Assembly: GCF_001278705.1 (NCBI RefSeq)
Contig: NZ_CP012600.1
Location: 3,039,917 to 3,103,916 of the forward strand
Direction: 5' to 3'
DNA length: 64,000 nt
Origin: Bacillus gobiensis
GTDB taxonomy: Bacteria; Bacillota; Bacilli; Bacillales; Bacillaceae
Part shown: in pieces, positions 8,865 through 17,058 of the stretch
How the letters are laid out: every line of letters begins with the position of its first letter
Numbering within the stretch: the stretch's first letter is position 1
Program-made: the position numbers and the translations under genes
The notes under the pieces: model-generated
Told to the model about the DNA's origin: nothing
The model's input: the letters and a program-made list of their open reading frames with translations, nothing else
The model's database searches: none

Positions 8865-9166
8865 AATTGCACCGGTAACAATGATAATTGCACCATTGAC
8901 CCGGGGAATTGCACTGATAACAGCAATATTTGCACCGTTGACCTTGGGAATTGCACCGGTTACAGGGATATTTGCACCGTTGTCCCCGGAATTGCACCTA
9001 TAACAGCGATAATTGCACCGTTGACCTTGGGAATTGCACCGGTAACAACGATATTTGCACCGTTGCCCTTGGGAATTGCACCGGTTACAAGGATAATTGC
9101 GCCGTTGGACCAGGAATTGCACAGATAACAGCAATATTTGCACCGTTACCAAAGTTAATTGCACGA
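8865..9166 (+). repeat. TTGCAC array 1: 15 hexamers with 21-bp period
   Basis: The hexamer TTGCAC starts at 8867, 8888, 8909, 8930, 8951, 8972, 8992, 9013, 9034, 9055, 9076, 9097 (as TTGCGC), 9117, 9138 and 9159. Spacing is 21 bp except for two 20-bp steps. Two half-unit types alternate, GGGAATTGCACCGGT and GATAATTGCACCGTT-like, so the higher-order unit is about 42 bp and occurs about seven times. The array fills most of the region between the convergent amidase and rsfA genes, just before the rsfA terminator. Open frames across it arise only because 21 is a multiple of 3; the 20-bp steps break them. A second array lies at 49285-49420. Confidence 0.95.
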
Positions 9167-9186
9167 CAAGCGATCTTGCAAACAAA

Positions 9187-9231
9187 AACAGCTTCGGGGC
9201 CCTACATTTCCATAGGGACCCGAGGCTGTTT
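9187..9231 (-). terminator. Strong terminator of rsfA
   Basis: A 17-bp stem with two imperfect positions (arms at about 9188-9204 and 9214-9230) begins five bases after the rsfA stop. It is followed on the minus strand by TTTTTG. It may also stop amidase transcripts that cross the repeat array. Confidence 0.85.
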
Positions 9232-9235
9232 GCTA

Positions 9236-9997
9236 TTATTCCGCCATTTTTTCAAGATTTCCGTTACGGTCCATCTTAAATGTAGGGGAAGATGAATGGT
9301 CTTCTTCTTCAAATAAAACTAGCTTTCTTGCACGGTTCATGATTTTCACTAGTGTTTCATAATCCTCTTGAACTGTCACTTGATCCTTTTCAAGCTTTTT
9401 GACTTCGGCTTCCAGTTTTTCAATTTTAAGATGGAGTTCTTGATTTTCGTTTTTCAAGCGGTCATTTTCAAGCTGTAATGTTGTAGATTTTTGACCTTGA
9501 TATCCTTTAAGAAAATCAATGACGTCACTCATTGTCAGCTCGTCTTGAGTCTTCACTTCAGGCTGAGCAGAGCCAGTTAATAGATGGGATAAACTAGCTA
9601 ACTCTTCTTTAAAGCTCTCATCTACATAAGGCAAATGCTCTTCGGAAATTGCCGGAACCTTTTCTTTTTGTTCGTTCTCAAGCGGTTTCTTTTCTTCTGT
9701 CACCTGACCCGCAGCCGGCGGATTGTACAGAAGGCGTTTTTTCGCCTGCTGGCCTTTTCCCATAGCTCTCATTCTCTGTTTTCGTTGTTTTTTCGCGAGC
9801 GATAGTGCTTTTTCATATTGATGCCTTACGACAGCGTTCCAGCGGAAGCCGCAAGCTGCTGAGGTGCGGTTCAGCTTGTCGCCGACCTCCTCAAACGCAT
9901 TCAGTTGTGTGCTGCCCTCTCTTACATGCCGCAGTACCGTTTCTGCTAACAATAGATCATTTTCTTCAGACCATGCATCCTGTCTTTGCTTTGTCAT
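9236..9997 (-). CDS. rsfA: Prespore-specific transcriptional regulator RsfA
   Basis: This 253-residue DNA-binding regulator has an N-terminal Myb/SANT-like domain. It begins with [18 protein letters not shown] and contains the [12 protein letters not shown] segment near residue 50, a close match to B. subtilis RsfA (YwfN). A long charged linker and a coiled coil (about residues 170-215, repeated [13 protein letters not shown] pattern) make up the rest. In B. subtilis RsfA is made in the prespore under sigma F and tunes sigma F-dependent genes. I chose the ATG at 9997 over a TTG nine bases upstream because a G-rich RBS is better spaced for it and the homologue starts there. Confidence 0.9.
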   Translation of the reverse strand: MTKQRQDAWSEENDLLLAETVLRHVREGSTQLNAFEEVGDKLNRTSAACGFRWNAVVRHQYEKALSLAKKQRKQRMRAMGKGQQAKKRLLYNPPAAGQVTEEKKPLENEQKEKVPAISEEHLPYVDESFKEELASLSHLLTGSAQPEVKTQDELTMSDVIDFLKGYQGQKSTTLQLENDRLKNENQELHLKIEKLEAEVKKLEKDQVTVQEDYETLVKIMNRARKLVLFEEEDHSSSPTFKMDRNGNLEKMAE

Positions 9998-10112
9998 CTT
10001 TCTCAACCCCCATATTATTTGGTTGATATTAGAATTTCCAAATTGAGAAAGATTTATACAAGTTTGCTAATATAGTTGGCGTTTTCGTATTTAAACAGAA
10101 TCGAAAGAAAGC

Positions 10113-10958
10113 CTATATAAAAGCCTTTTCGTTCCGGTCAACCATCCTTTTTAGATTTTTATTAAATTCCGTTTGTTCTTCTTCAGATAAAGGAGCAGAG
10201 TAAATTCTTTGGCTCAGGTCTTTCAATTGGGTAAGGAGCCTGAGCATTAAATCAGGAACTGTTATCTCTTGTCCGATTATTTCTGAAAGGGAGGCCATAC
10301 TTTCCGGAACGATTTCAGGATAGGCAATCTTTACAGCATTCCTTTTATCTTTTAAAGCAGTCTCATAAAATTGTTTAATCAGCTCTGCTCGTTTGCTTCC
10401 GCTTTTATTTGCGCAGATATAGATTTGGACAGCAACTCCGCCCCGCATCCGGCGTTGGGAAATACCGGCGAATTTTCTGCCTCCGATACTTAAATCATAG
10501 CTTCCGGGACAGTACGAGCCAATGATTTCATATGCCTTTATTTCTACACCAAAGGAAGCGAGCATTCCGTCTATCAATTCAACCATCGCCCGATACCCGC
10601 TGTCGATATCAATCCCCTTTTTATTTTCCGGGAAAATTAACGAGATATTAAGTACGCCTTCATCTAAAACTACGGCGAGTCCGCCTGAATTTCTGACGAT
10701 TACCCGGTAGCCTGCGTCCTCAAGAAGCTCGACCCCTTCTAACAAATAGGGCAGCTTCGTATCCTGGATTCCGAGGACAATGGTATCATGGTGAACCCAT
10801 GAACGAGCAGTCGCAGGAGAGATACCTTTTCCAACGAATGTACATAGAGTATCATCGATGGCAAAGGATTCCTTAGCATCAAAATGAAAGCCCATTCCGG
10901 ATTGGTCAATAATCCGCCACTCCGGCTGAATAAGTAATTCAATCGAATGATTCGACAT
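10113..10958 (-). CDS. lipL: Octanoyl-[GcvH]:protein N-octanoyltransferase
   Basis: LipL moves an octanoyl group from the H protein of the glycine cleavage system (GcvH) to the E2 subunits of 2-oxoacid dehydrogenases, completing lipoate assembly in bacilli. The 281-residue protein has the biotin/lipoate ligase fold. The catalytic Cys is Cys150 in [12 protein letters not shown], at the position known for B. subtilis LipL, and RNSGGLAVV (about 89-97) and FAGISQRR (163-170) form the substrate pocket. Its position between rsfA and pta matches B. subtilis ywfL. It is preceded by its own gap and probably transcribed alone or with rsfA. Confidence 0.92.
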   Translation of the reverse strand: MSNHSIELLIQPEWRIIDQSGMGFHFDAKESFAIDDTLCTFVGKGISPATARSWVHHDTIVLGIQDTKLPYLLEGVELLEDAGYRVIVRNSGGLAVVLDEGVLNISLIFPENKKGIDIDSGYRAMVELIDGMLASFGVEIKAYEIIGSYCPGSYDLSIGGRKFAGISQRRMRGGVAVQIYICANKSGSKRAELIKQFYETALKDKRNAVKIAYPEIVPESMASLSEIIGQEITVPDLMLRLLTQLKDLSQRIYSAPLSEEEQTEFNKNLKRMVDRNEKAFI

Positions 10959-11016
10959 CTATCAATAACCCTTTCCATACGATTTCAAACCGACATCATT
11001 ATAGCATAAGCCATAC

Positions 11017-11050
11017 AAAAATCCCGCAAACCATTGTTTGCAGGATTTTT
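11017..11050 (-). terminator. Terminator of pta
   Basis: AAAAATCC-GCAAAC and GTTTGC-GGATTTTT arms form a long stem directly after the pta stop, with T-runs available on both strands. Confidence 0.85.
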
Positions 11051-11051
11051 A

Positions 11052-12023
11052 TTAAAGGGTTTGAGCGGCTGTAATCAGCGCAAGGTTGTAAACATCCTGA
11101 GAGTCGCATCCGCGCGAAAGATCGTTCACAGGCTGATTGAGGCCTTGAAGGATCGGTCCGACAGCCTCGAAGTTTCCGAGACGCTGCGCAATTTTGTAGC
11201 CAATGTTGCCGGCCTCAAGGCTCGGGAATACAAAGACATTAGCGTCTCCTTTAATAATAGAGTCCGGAGCTTTTTTCTCAGCAACAGACGGGACAAATGC
11301 GGCATCGAACTGAAATTCTCCATCCAATGTCAAATCAGGTGCTTTTTCTTTCGCTATTTTTACTGCCTCTGCTACTTTTGTTGTTTCATCCGATTTTGCG
11401 GATCCTTTTGTTGAAAAGCTCAGCATGGCCACACGAGGATCGATATCGAACATTTTCGCTGTGTTTGCACTTTCCACTGCGATTTCTGCCAAATCGTCGC
11501 TGTTTGGGGCGATATTGATGGCACAGTCTGCAAAGACATATTGCTCATCGCCGCGAACCATAATGAAGACGCCGGACGTTTTTTTGATTCCTTCTTTTGT
11601 CTTTATGATTTGAAGTGCTGGGCGAACGGTATCAGCCGTTGAATGTGCTGCGCCGCTTACAAGTCCATCCGCAAGGCCTTTATAGACAAGCATCGTTCCA
11701 AAATAATTTTCATCTAAGAGGATTTTTCGCGCTTGCTCTTCCGTTACTTTGCCTTTACGGCGCTCAACGAATGATTGAACCAGCTCTTCCAATCCTTCGT
11801 ATGTATGTGGATCATAAATATCAACGCCGTCTAACTTTAAATGTAAGCTATCAGCTTTTTTTGTAATTTCCTCTTTGTTTCCAACAACGATTGGTTGAAG
11901 AATACTTTTGCCTGCTAGCTGAATTGCAGCTGTTAATATCCGGTCGTCTGTTCCTTCCGGAAAAACAATTCGGACGTCTTTCCCTTTTACTTTTTCTTCA
12001 ATGAGTGTAAATAAATCTGCCAC
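11052..12023 (-). CDS. pta: Phosphate acetyltransferase
   Basis: Pta converts acetyl-CoA and phosphate to acetyl phosphate and CoA, the first step of overflow acetate formation with AckA. The 323-residue protein is the short, single-domain bacillar form. It starts VADLFTLIEEKVKGKD and contains the conserved FPEGTDDRILTAA near residue 20, GAAHSTADTVRPALQ near 137 and LQGLNQPVNDLSRG near the C-terminus. The start is a GTG preceded by AAGGAGGT; an ATG further upstream in frame lacks an RBS. A cre site about 75 bp upstream of the start suggests CcpA control, as for pta in B. subtilis. Confidence 0.95.
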   Translation of the reverse strand: MADLFTLIEEKVKGKDVRIVFPEGTDDRILTAAIQLAGKSILQPIVVGNKEEITKKADSLHLKLDGVDIYDPHTYEGLEELVQSFVERRKGKVTEEQARKILLDENYFGTMLVYKGLADGLVSGAAHSTADTVRPALQIIKTKEGIKKTSGVFIMVRGDEQYVFADCAINIAPNSDDLAEIAVESANTAKMFDIDPRVAMLSFSTKGSAKSDETTKVAEAVKIAKEKAPDLTLDGEFQFDAAFVPSVAEKKAPDSIIKGDANVFVFPSLEAGNIGYKIAQRLGNFEAVGPILQGLNQPVNDLSRGCDSQDVYNLALITAAQTL

Positions 12024-12096
12024 TTTGTTACCTCCTTGGTAAGTACATAAGTTAAGGATACTATGCTTGCAAACAAATTCAAACATTCACTTTGTA

Positions 12097-12110
12097 TTAT
12101 AGCGCTTTCA
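12097..12110 (-). promoter_or_regulatory. Predicted CcpA site (cre) upstream of pta
   Basis: Read on the minus strand the site is TGAAAGCGCTATAA, matching the cre consensus TGNAANCGNTNNCA at all but one fixed position. It lies upstream of likely pta promoter elements, about 50 bp from the probable start site. This is the arrangement used for CcpA activation of pta in B. subtilis. Confidence 0.75.
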
Positions 12111-12280
12111 AAACAATTTCTTATTTTTCAAATTAATTTAAGCAAAAGAATGCTGATTTTACTTTCACCTTTCTGACACAAAATATACCAAATCCGCCCA
12201 AGGTTTCATCTCCGAAGAATCGAACAAACTATGTTATAGTAAAGAAAATAACGAGTACATATTGTTTAGGAGTGAATATA

Positions 12281-13042
12281 ATGAGTGAACAGCAAGCAAA
12301 TGAAGCAGCAAAAACGTTGGACGGCTGGTATGCCTTGCATGATTTCCGCCTTATCGATTGGGCTTCCTTTAAGCTGTTGCCAGGAGATGAACGTGAAAAA
12401 ATCATTCAAGAGTTTACTGGACTATTAAAAAAATGGGGAGCAGCAAGAGACCTCGAAAGCGGAGACAGCACTCTATACAGCATTGTCGGCCAAAAAGCTG
12501 ATCTTATGCTGATGATTCTGCGGTCAACAATGGAAGAGCTTAATGAAATTGAGCTTGAATTTAATAAGTCAGCGATTGCCGAATATTTAATACCGGCGTA
12601 CTCTTACGTTTCTGTCGTTGAACTAAGCAATTACTTGGCGGATGGAGAAGGCGATCCCTATCAAAACCCACATGTTCGGGCACGGCTTTATCCTAAATTG
12701 CCGGAATCAAAACACGTTTGCTTCTATCCAATGGATAAACGCAGACAGGGCAATGACAACTGGTACATGCTTTCAATGGACGAGCGGAAAAGTCTGATGA
12801 GAAGCCACGGAATGATTGGCCGCGGCTATGCAGGGAAAGTGAAGCAGATCATCACCGGATCCGTCGGTTTTGATGATTACGAATGGGGAGTCACTTTGTT
12901 TTCCGATGACGTCCTTCAATTTAAAAAGCTGGTCTACGAAATGAGATTTGATGAGGTAAGCGCGCGCTACGGCGAATTCGGATCATTTTTTGTCGGCAAC
13001 TTGATTGATGCTGACAAGCTGCCTGCTTTCTTTTATGTTTAA
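12281..13042 (+). CDS. hemQ: Coproheme decarboxylase
   Basis: HemQ performs the last step of the coproporphyrin-dependent haem pathway, oxidative decarboxylation of coproheme III to haem b. It is a chlorite-dismutase-fold protein of 253 residues (YwfI in B. subtilis). Conserved features visible are [10 protein letters not shown] near the N-terminus, CFYPMDKRR at about 147-155 with the reactive Tyr149, and RSHG with His176 as the proximal haem ligand. The ATG at 12281 with AGGAGTG RBS is preferred to a GTG nine bases upstream. The gene is divergent from pta, as in B. subtilis, and a TATAGT -10-like element lies shortly upstream. Confidence 0.93.
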   Translation: MSEQQANEAAKTLDGWYALHDFRLIDWASFKLLPGDEREKIIQEFTGLLKKWGAARDLESGDSTLYSIVGQKADLMLMILRSTMEELNEIELEFNKSAIAEYLIPAYSYVSVVELSNYLADGEGDPYQNPHVRARLYPKLPESKHVCFYPMDKRRQGNDNWYMLSMDERKSLMRSHGMIGRGYAGKVKQIITGSVGFDDYEWGVTLFSDDVLQFKKLVYEMRFDEVSARYGEFGSFFVGNLIDADKLPAFFYV

Positions 13043-13138
13043 AACATTTGCCAGAGCAAATGAAATATAATTATTTTCGTCTAAATATTGTTTCTCACTT
13101 TGGAATATGCTAGCATATAGCTACAAAAATTTATATTT

Positions 13139-13352
13139 GTACGGTGAAGGATCAATAGTACTAAAATCCTCTTCAACCAAGCGATCTAGGGATGGTGAAA
13201 GCCTAGAGAATGATTTTAGGAAAAGGCAATCCAGAGTATATCCTATATAAGGTGGATACAGTTTTTGTATCAATCAGGGTGGAACCGCGGGAATTTATCT
13301 CTCGTCCCTGGGCATGTCAGTGAAGTGCCCGGGGACGAGAGATTTTTTTATT
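13139..13352 (+). ncRNA. Glycine T-box leader of glyS
   Basis: The T-box sequence AGGGTGGAACCGCGGG is at 13276-13291. In stem I a GGAT/ATCC closing helix surrounds a specifier loop whose 3' side reads GAAAAGGCA, placing the codon GGC (glycine) at 13225-13227. The apical part holds CTAGGGATGGTGAAAGCCTAG. After the T-box an 11-bp terminator (arms about 13298-13308 and 13332-13342) is followed by seven Ts. Uncharged tRNA-Gly should stabilise the antiterminator and allow glyS expression. The 5' end is approximate. Confidence 0.95.
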
Positions 13353-13388
13353 ATATAAACAACAGCCTAATTACAGGAGGAAACAAAT

Positions 13389-14771
13389 ATGTCAAAATCA
13401 ATGGATCAAATCGTATCTCATTCCAAGCATCGCGGCTTTATTTTTCAAGGGTCTGAGATTTACGGCGGTCTTGCCAATACATGGGATTACGGTCCGCTTG
13501 GCGTCGAATTAAAAAATAATATTAAGAAAGCCTGGTGGAAAAAATTCGTTCAAGAATCCCCTTACAATGTGGGATTGGATGCGGCGATTTTAATGAACCC
13601 GAAAACGTGGGAAGCATCCGGCCACTTAGGTAACTTTAACGACCCGATGATAGATTGTAAAGACTGCAAAGCGCGTCATCGTGCGGATAAATTAATCGAA
13701 GAAAAGCTTCAAGAGAAAGACATTGAAATGATTGTCGACGGTCTTTCATTTGATGAGATGGCAAACCTTATCAAAGAGCACAACATTACATGTCCTGAAT
13801 GCGGCTCTGCCAATTTCACAGAAATTCGCCAATTCAACTTAATGTTCAAAACCCACCAAGGGGTAACTGAAAACACGACAAACGAAATTTATCTTCGCCC
13901 TGAAACAGCTCAAGGGATTTTCGTTAACTTTAAAAATGTCCAACGTTCGATGCGTAAAAAGCTTCCATTTGGTATCGGCCAAATTGGCAAAAGTTTTCGT
14001 AACGAGATTACTCCAGGCAACTTTACATTCCGTACTCGTGAATTTGAACAAATGGAGCTCGAATTTTTCTGCAAACCGGGTACTGAGCTGGAATGGTTTA
14101 CGTATTGGAAAGAAACGTGCAATAACTGGTTATTGTCACTCGGTCTAAAAGAAGAAAATATTCGCCTTCGCGACCATGAAGAGGATGAACTATCCCACTA
14201 CAGTAACGCAACTTCAGACTTTGAATATAAGTTCCCATTCGGCTGGGGTGAGCTATGGGGGATTGCTTCACGTACTGATTACGATTTGAAAAAGCACATG
14301 GAGCATTCTGGTGAAGATTTTAACTATATAGACCAGGAAACGAACGAGCGCTACGTACCTTATTGCATCGAGCCAGCTTTAGGCGCTGACCGGGTAACAT
14401 TGGCCTATATGATTGATGCGTATGAAGAAGAAACGTTAGAGGACGGCTCTTCACGGACGGTCATGCGGCTGCACCCGGCATTAGCACCATACAAGGCGGC
14501 GGTATTGCCACTATCGAAAAAGCTTTCAAACGAAGCCCGTGCAGTATTTGAAGATTTAGCTAAATACTTCATGATTGACTATGACGATGCAGGTTCCATC
14601 GGTAAACGGTACCGCCGTCATGACGAGATCGGTACACCTTTCTGTATTACATTTGATTTTGATTCATTAGAAGATCAACAAGTAACGATTCGCAATCGTG
14701 ACACGATGGAACAAAAACGGGTTGCTATTAGTGATTTAAAAGCATTCATTGAAGAATCCGTTCAATTTTAA
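13389..14771 (+). CDS. glyS: Glycyl-tRNA synthetase, single-chain alpha2 type
   Basis: This class II aminoacyl-tRNA synthetase of 460 residues charges tRNA-Gly. It is the eukaryote/archaea-like homodimeric form rather than the alpha2beta2 GlyQ/GlyS enzyme of B. subtilis. Motif 1 is in the N-terminal [20 protein letters not shown] region. A CKDC/CPEC pair (near residues 95 and 135) is in the insertion. Motif 2 is [21 protein letters not shown]. The C-terminal anticodon-binding domain ends with [11 protein letters not shown]. An AGGAGG RBS lies between the T-box terminator and the ATG. This gene is a clear taxonomic marker separating the organism from B. subtilis. Confidence 0.95.
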   Translation: MSKSMDQIVSHSKHRGFIFQGSEIYGGLANTWDYGPLGVELKNNIKKAWWKKFVQESPYNVGLDAAILMNPKTWEASGHLGNFNDPMIDCKDCKARHRADKLIEEKLQEKDIEMIVDGLSFDEMANLIKEHNITCPECGSANFTEIRQFNLMFKTHQGVTENTTNEIYLRPETAQGIFVNFKNVQRSMRKKLPFGIGQIGKSFRNEITPGNFTFRTREFEQMELEFFCKPGTELEWFTYWKETCNNWLLSLGLKEENIRLRDHEEDELSHYSNATSDFEYKFPFGWGELWGIASRTDYDLKKHMEHSGEDFNYIDQETNERYVPYCIEPALGADRVTLAYMIDAYEEETLEDGSSRTVMRLHPALAPYKAAVLPLSKKLSNEARAVFEDLAKYFMIDYDDAGSIGKRYRRHDEIGTPFCITFDFDSLEDQQVTIRNRDTMEQKRVAISDLKAFIEESVQF

Positions 14772-14791
14772 TTTCATGAGGAGTGAAGCGA

Positions 14792-15418
14792 ATGGAAACG
14801 AAAGATCAAGCGCAGCCGTATGGGGTGACGCCTTGGTTCAAGGTTTGGATCGCTCCTCGAAGCATCATCAGAGAATTTCTTGATTCTCCATTTCCAGAAA
14901 AAAACGCCAGACTGCTTGCAGCTCTAGCTGGCATCATTACATCAATAGAGCAGTTGGAAAAAGACAGTCTAACAGCATCGAACGTTATCATTAATATTAT
15001 CGTTGGAGCAATTATGGGAATCATCGCCTTATATTTGTTTGGTTTTATACTAAGAGTGACAGGAAGTTGGTTTGGCGGTGAAGGGGACGCTGAAGATCTA
15101 AGAACGGCAGTTACGAGAGGGCAAAACGTACTGACAATCTTACTCGCTGTCTTTTGGATCCCCAAATTGCTGCTGTTTGGATTAGATGCATTCTCGAGTA
15201 TGTTCTGGAGCATCGACATTACAAATATCCCCAAGATGATTCTATTCATTTTTGAGATCCCTTTATCGATATGGAGTTTTGTCGTTTTTGTATTAAGTGT
15301 TGCTGAAGCACATCGTTTTTCCGGATGGAGGAGCCTTGGAGCTTGCCTTATATCAGCCTTTTTCGTTCTCCTGCTGTTTCTGGTTATTTTATTACCATTC
15401 CTCGCTTTGTCTTTTTAA
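14792..15418 (+). CDS. Yip1-domain-like membrane protein
   Basis: This 208-residue protein has a short soluble N-terminus (WFKVWIAPRSIIREFLDS) followed by about five hydrophobic segments. That arrangement, with an early W...PR..IRE motif, is typical of bacterial Yip1-family (DUF1282-like) membrane proteins of unknown role. The ATG at 14792 has GAGGAG eight bases upstream; an in-frame GTG nine bases earlier overlaps that RBS. It begins 20 bases after glyS and is closed by a hairpin, so it is probably cotranscribed with glyS under T-box control. I know of no functional link to glycine. Confidence 0.7.
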   Translation: METKDQAQPYGVTPWFKVWIAPRSIIREFLDSPFPEKNARLLAALAGIITSIEQLEKDSLTASNVIINIIVGAIMGIIALYLFGFILRVTGSWFGGEGDAEDLRTAVTRGQNVLTILLAVFWIPKLLLFGLDAFSSMFWSIDITNIPKMILFIFEIPLSIWSFVVFVLSVAEAHRFSGWRSLGACLISAFFVLLLFLVILLPFLALSF

Positions 15419-15440
15419 GCTTCCTCCGGGGAGCTTTTTT
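15417..15440 (+). terminator. Terminator after the Yip1-like gene
   Basis: AAGCTTCC and GGGAGCTT arms (one bulged base) are followed by TTTTTT directly after the stop codon. Confidence 0.75.
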
Positions 15441-15613
15441 GTTTTACTGTCATTTAGTGCATATCCGTTCCCTTCACAACATAAGTTTGAATGGATGAAA
15501 GAATTTAGTCTTTATTTCTTGCCATCCATAAAAAACACTTACAAAATTAGTGATTTGAGGCAGAAGGCAAAAAGCAGCGTCGTCTATCTGTCTATGAAAA
15601 AGGAGGAAGGAAA

Positions 15614-16186
15614 TTGAAGGGATTTCGAAATCAATTTTCACAATCTATGCAGCCAGGCTTTTCCCCTCAACAATTCGGGCAAAACCCTTATCCCCAAGGG
15701 CAGCAGGGGTTTCAACAGCCAGGGCAGCAGCAGGGCTTTCCTTATCCCCAAGGGCAGCAGGGACAACAGCAAGGACAGCAGCAAGGGCAACAACAAGGAC
15801 AGCCGGGGCAGCAGCAAGATCAACAACAAGGACAGCCGGGGCAGCAGCAAGGCTTGCAGGTGCCTCCAATGCCGTCTGCACCAACACCATCCGGTCCGTC
15901 CGCTCCTGGACAGCTGCCGCTTGAAGAGTCTTACATTGAAAATATTCTCAGGCTTAACAGAGGAAAAATTGCCACAGTTTACATGACCTTTGAAAACAAT
16001 AAAGAATGGAATGCAAAAGTATTTAAAGGGGAAATTGAGGCAGCAGGACGAGATCATATTATCCTTAGTGATCCAAAAACAGGAGTAAGGTATCTCCTCC
16101 TTACCGTATATCTCGATTATATTACTTTCGATGAACCTATCGCCTATGAATATCCATACAGTATGGCCAGCTATTCTCCTAGATAG
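15614..16186 (+). CDS. gerQ: Spore coat protein GerQ
   Basis: GerQ is an inner spore-coat protein needed to localise the germination lytic enzyme CwlJ, and it is cross-linked by transglutaminase Tgl. The C-terminal 90 residues (from LPLEESYIENILRLNRGK to the YSPR end) match the GerQ family closely. The N-terminal half is a Gln/Gly/Pro-rich tract with repeated GQQQ units, longer and more regular than in B. subtilis GerQ, and offers many acceptor glutamines. The start is TTG with a perfect AGGAGG. No cwlJ gene follows. A hairpin terminator closes the gene. Confidence 0.93.
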   Translation: MKGFRNQFSQSMQPGFSPQQFGQNPYPQGQQGFQQPGQQQGFPYPQGQQGQQQGQQQGQQQGQPGQQQDQQQGQPGQQQGLQVPPMPSAPTPSGPSAPGQLPLEESYIENILRLNRGKIATVYMTFENNKEWNAKVFKGEIEAAGRDHIILSDPKTGVRYLLLTVYLDYITFDEPIAYEYPYSMASYSPR

Positions 16187-16187
16187 G

Positions 16188-16217
16188 AAAACACCTTCCG
16201 CTTTCGAAGGTGTTTTT
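16188..16217. terminator. Bidirectional terminator gerQ/ywdK
   Basis: AAAACACCTTC and GAAGGTGTTT arms have a short loop and are flanked by T-runs. It serves gerQ and, from the other side, ywdK. Confidence 0.85.
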
Positions 16218-16220
16218 TTC

Positions 16221-16592
16221 TTACAAAAACTTCACAGCAGCTACTACGACAAGAACCCAGGCGATAATAAAGGACAATCCGCCTAGAGGGGTGATTGCAC
16301 CGAGCACTGAAATTTGTGTAAGACTTAATACATACAAGCTCCCGGAAAACAGTACGATCCCTACAAACATGAGCCATCCCGCTGCAGTCAAGCTGGCCAC
16401 ACTGCCTATTTTGTCAAAAAGTAACGCAACAGCCAGAATACCTAACGCATGGTACATATGATATTTCACGCCTGTTTCCCATGTCTGAAGATATTTCTCA
16501 GGAATCCTGCCTTCAAGCCCGTGCGCGCCGAAAGCACCAAGCCCTACTGCGATCATGGCATTGATGGCTCCTATGATAATAAATACTTTCAT
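16221..16592 (-). CDS. ywdK: DUF423 membrane protein YwdK
   Basis: This 123-residue protein has four predicted membrane helices. It carries the DUF423 pattern: AVGLGAFGAHGL near residue 17, KYHMYHALGI near 43, and a C-terminal LGAITPLGGLSFIIAW. It matches B. subtilis YwdK in family and position (gerQ side). Function is unknown; related proteins are small inner-membrane proteins found next to varied genes. An upstream terminator and a 98-base gap to ywdI suggest independent transcription. Confidence 0.85.
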   Translation of the reverse strand: MKVFIIIGAINAMIAVGLGAFGAHGLEGRIPEKYLQTWETGVKYHMYHALGILAVALLFDKIGSVASLTAAGWLMFVGIVLFSGSLYVLSLTQISVLGAITPLGGLSFIIAWVLVVVAAVKFL

Positions 16593-16690
16593 ATTAGTTT
16601 ACCGCCCTTCTATTCAAAAAAGATCAATTTAATTTTAATGCTTTACTGGCCGATTCGTCTTCGTCAGACACAAGATTGTCGGTTTTTTGT

Positions 16691-16999
16691 TTAAAAATCA
16701 AATATAGAATCACCGTTTGCTTCATCATCTTTTTTCTCTTTTTTCTTCGTTTCTTCGTATTTTCGGCTTCCTTCCGCTCCCATTAATTGATGAAGCATCG
16801 ATTCCGATTGATCACTTATTGCTGGTGCCTTTTTTTCTTGGACTTTTGGAATGTCCGATTGGCCGGACTCAAGAATAACGTCGCACAGCGATTTGATCAC
16901 CGCGGCATGGAGCTTGATCTCCTCGTTCCCGTTGCTGTTTTTCGCCTTTTGGAGTTCCTCCTCCATTTTTTGAAGCAGGCCTGATATGTGAATATTCAT
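16691..16999 (-). CDS. ywdI: YwdI family protein (DUF5327)
   Basis: This 102-residue soluble protein begins MNIHISGLLQKMEEELQ, has an N-terminal helical region with a KLHAAVIKSLCDVIL segment, and ends in a highly charged Lys/Glu-rich tail finishing DSIFDF. Length, layout and position between ywdK and ung support identity with YwdI of B. subtilis. No function is known. A GGAGGA RBS precedes the ATG. Confidence 0.8.
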   Translation of the reverse strand: MNIHISGLLQKMEEELQKAKNSNGNEEIKLHAAVIKSLCDVILESGQSDIPKVQEKKAPAISDQSESMLHQLMGAEGSRKYEETKKKEKKDDEANGDSIFDF

Positions 17000-17058
17000 G
17001 ATTTGTTCCTCCGTAACATAAACTTTTCTCTTTATATTTTAACAAAAACGAACAGGTT

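Noticed and set aside
8865..9166. CRISPR array
   Set aside because: The conserved element is only six to eight bases and the intervening 13-15 bases are themselves repeated. No cas genes are present.
8679..9295. Open frames of 60-150 codons on both strands across the first repeat array, with seven-residue repeats such as NCTGNND
   Set aside because: They exist because 21 bp is a multiple of three. Two 20-bp steps break every frame, none has an RBS, and all frames are equally open. They are not proteins.
15297..15617. Plus-strand frame of 106 codons before gerQ
   Set aside because: It starts inside the Yip1-like gene, runs through that gene's terminator and overlaps the gerQ start and RBS.
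16640..16695. Plus-strand hairpin with T-run between ywdK and ywdI
   Set aside because: Both flanking genes are on the minus strand, so it would terminate nothing obvious; the stem is short and imperfect.
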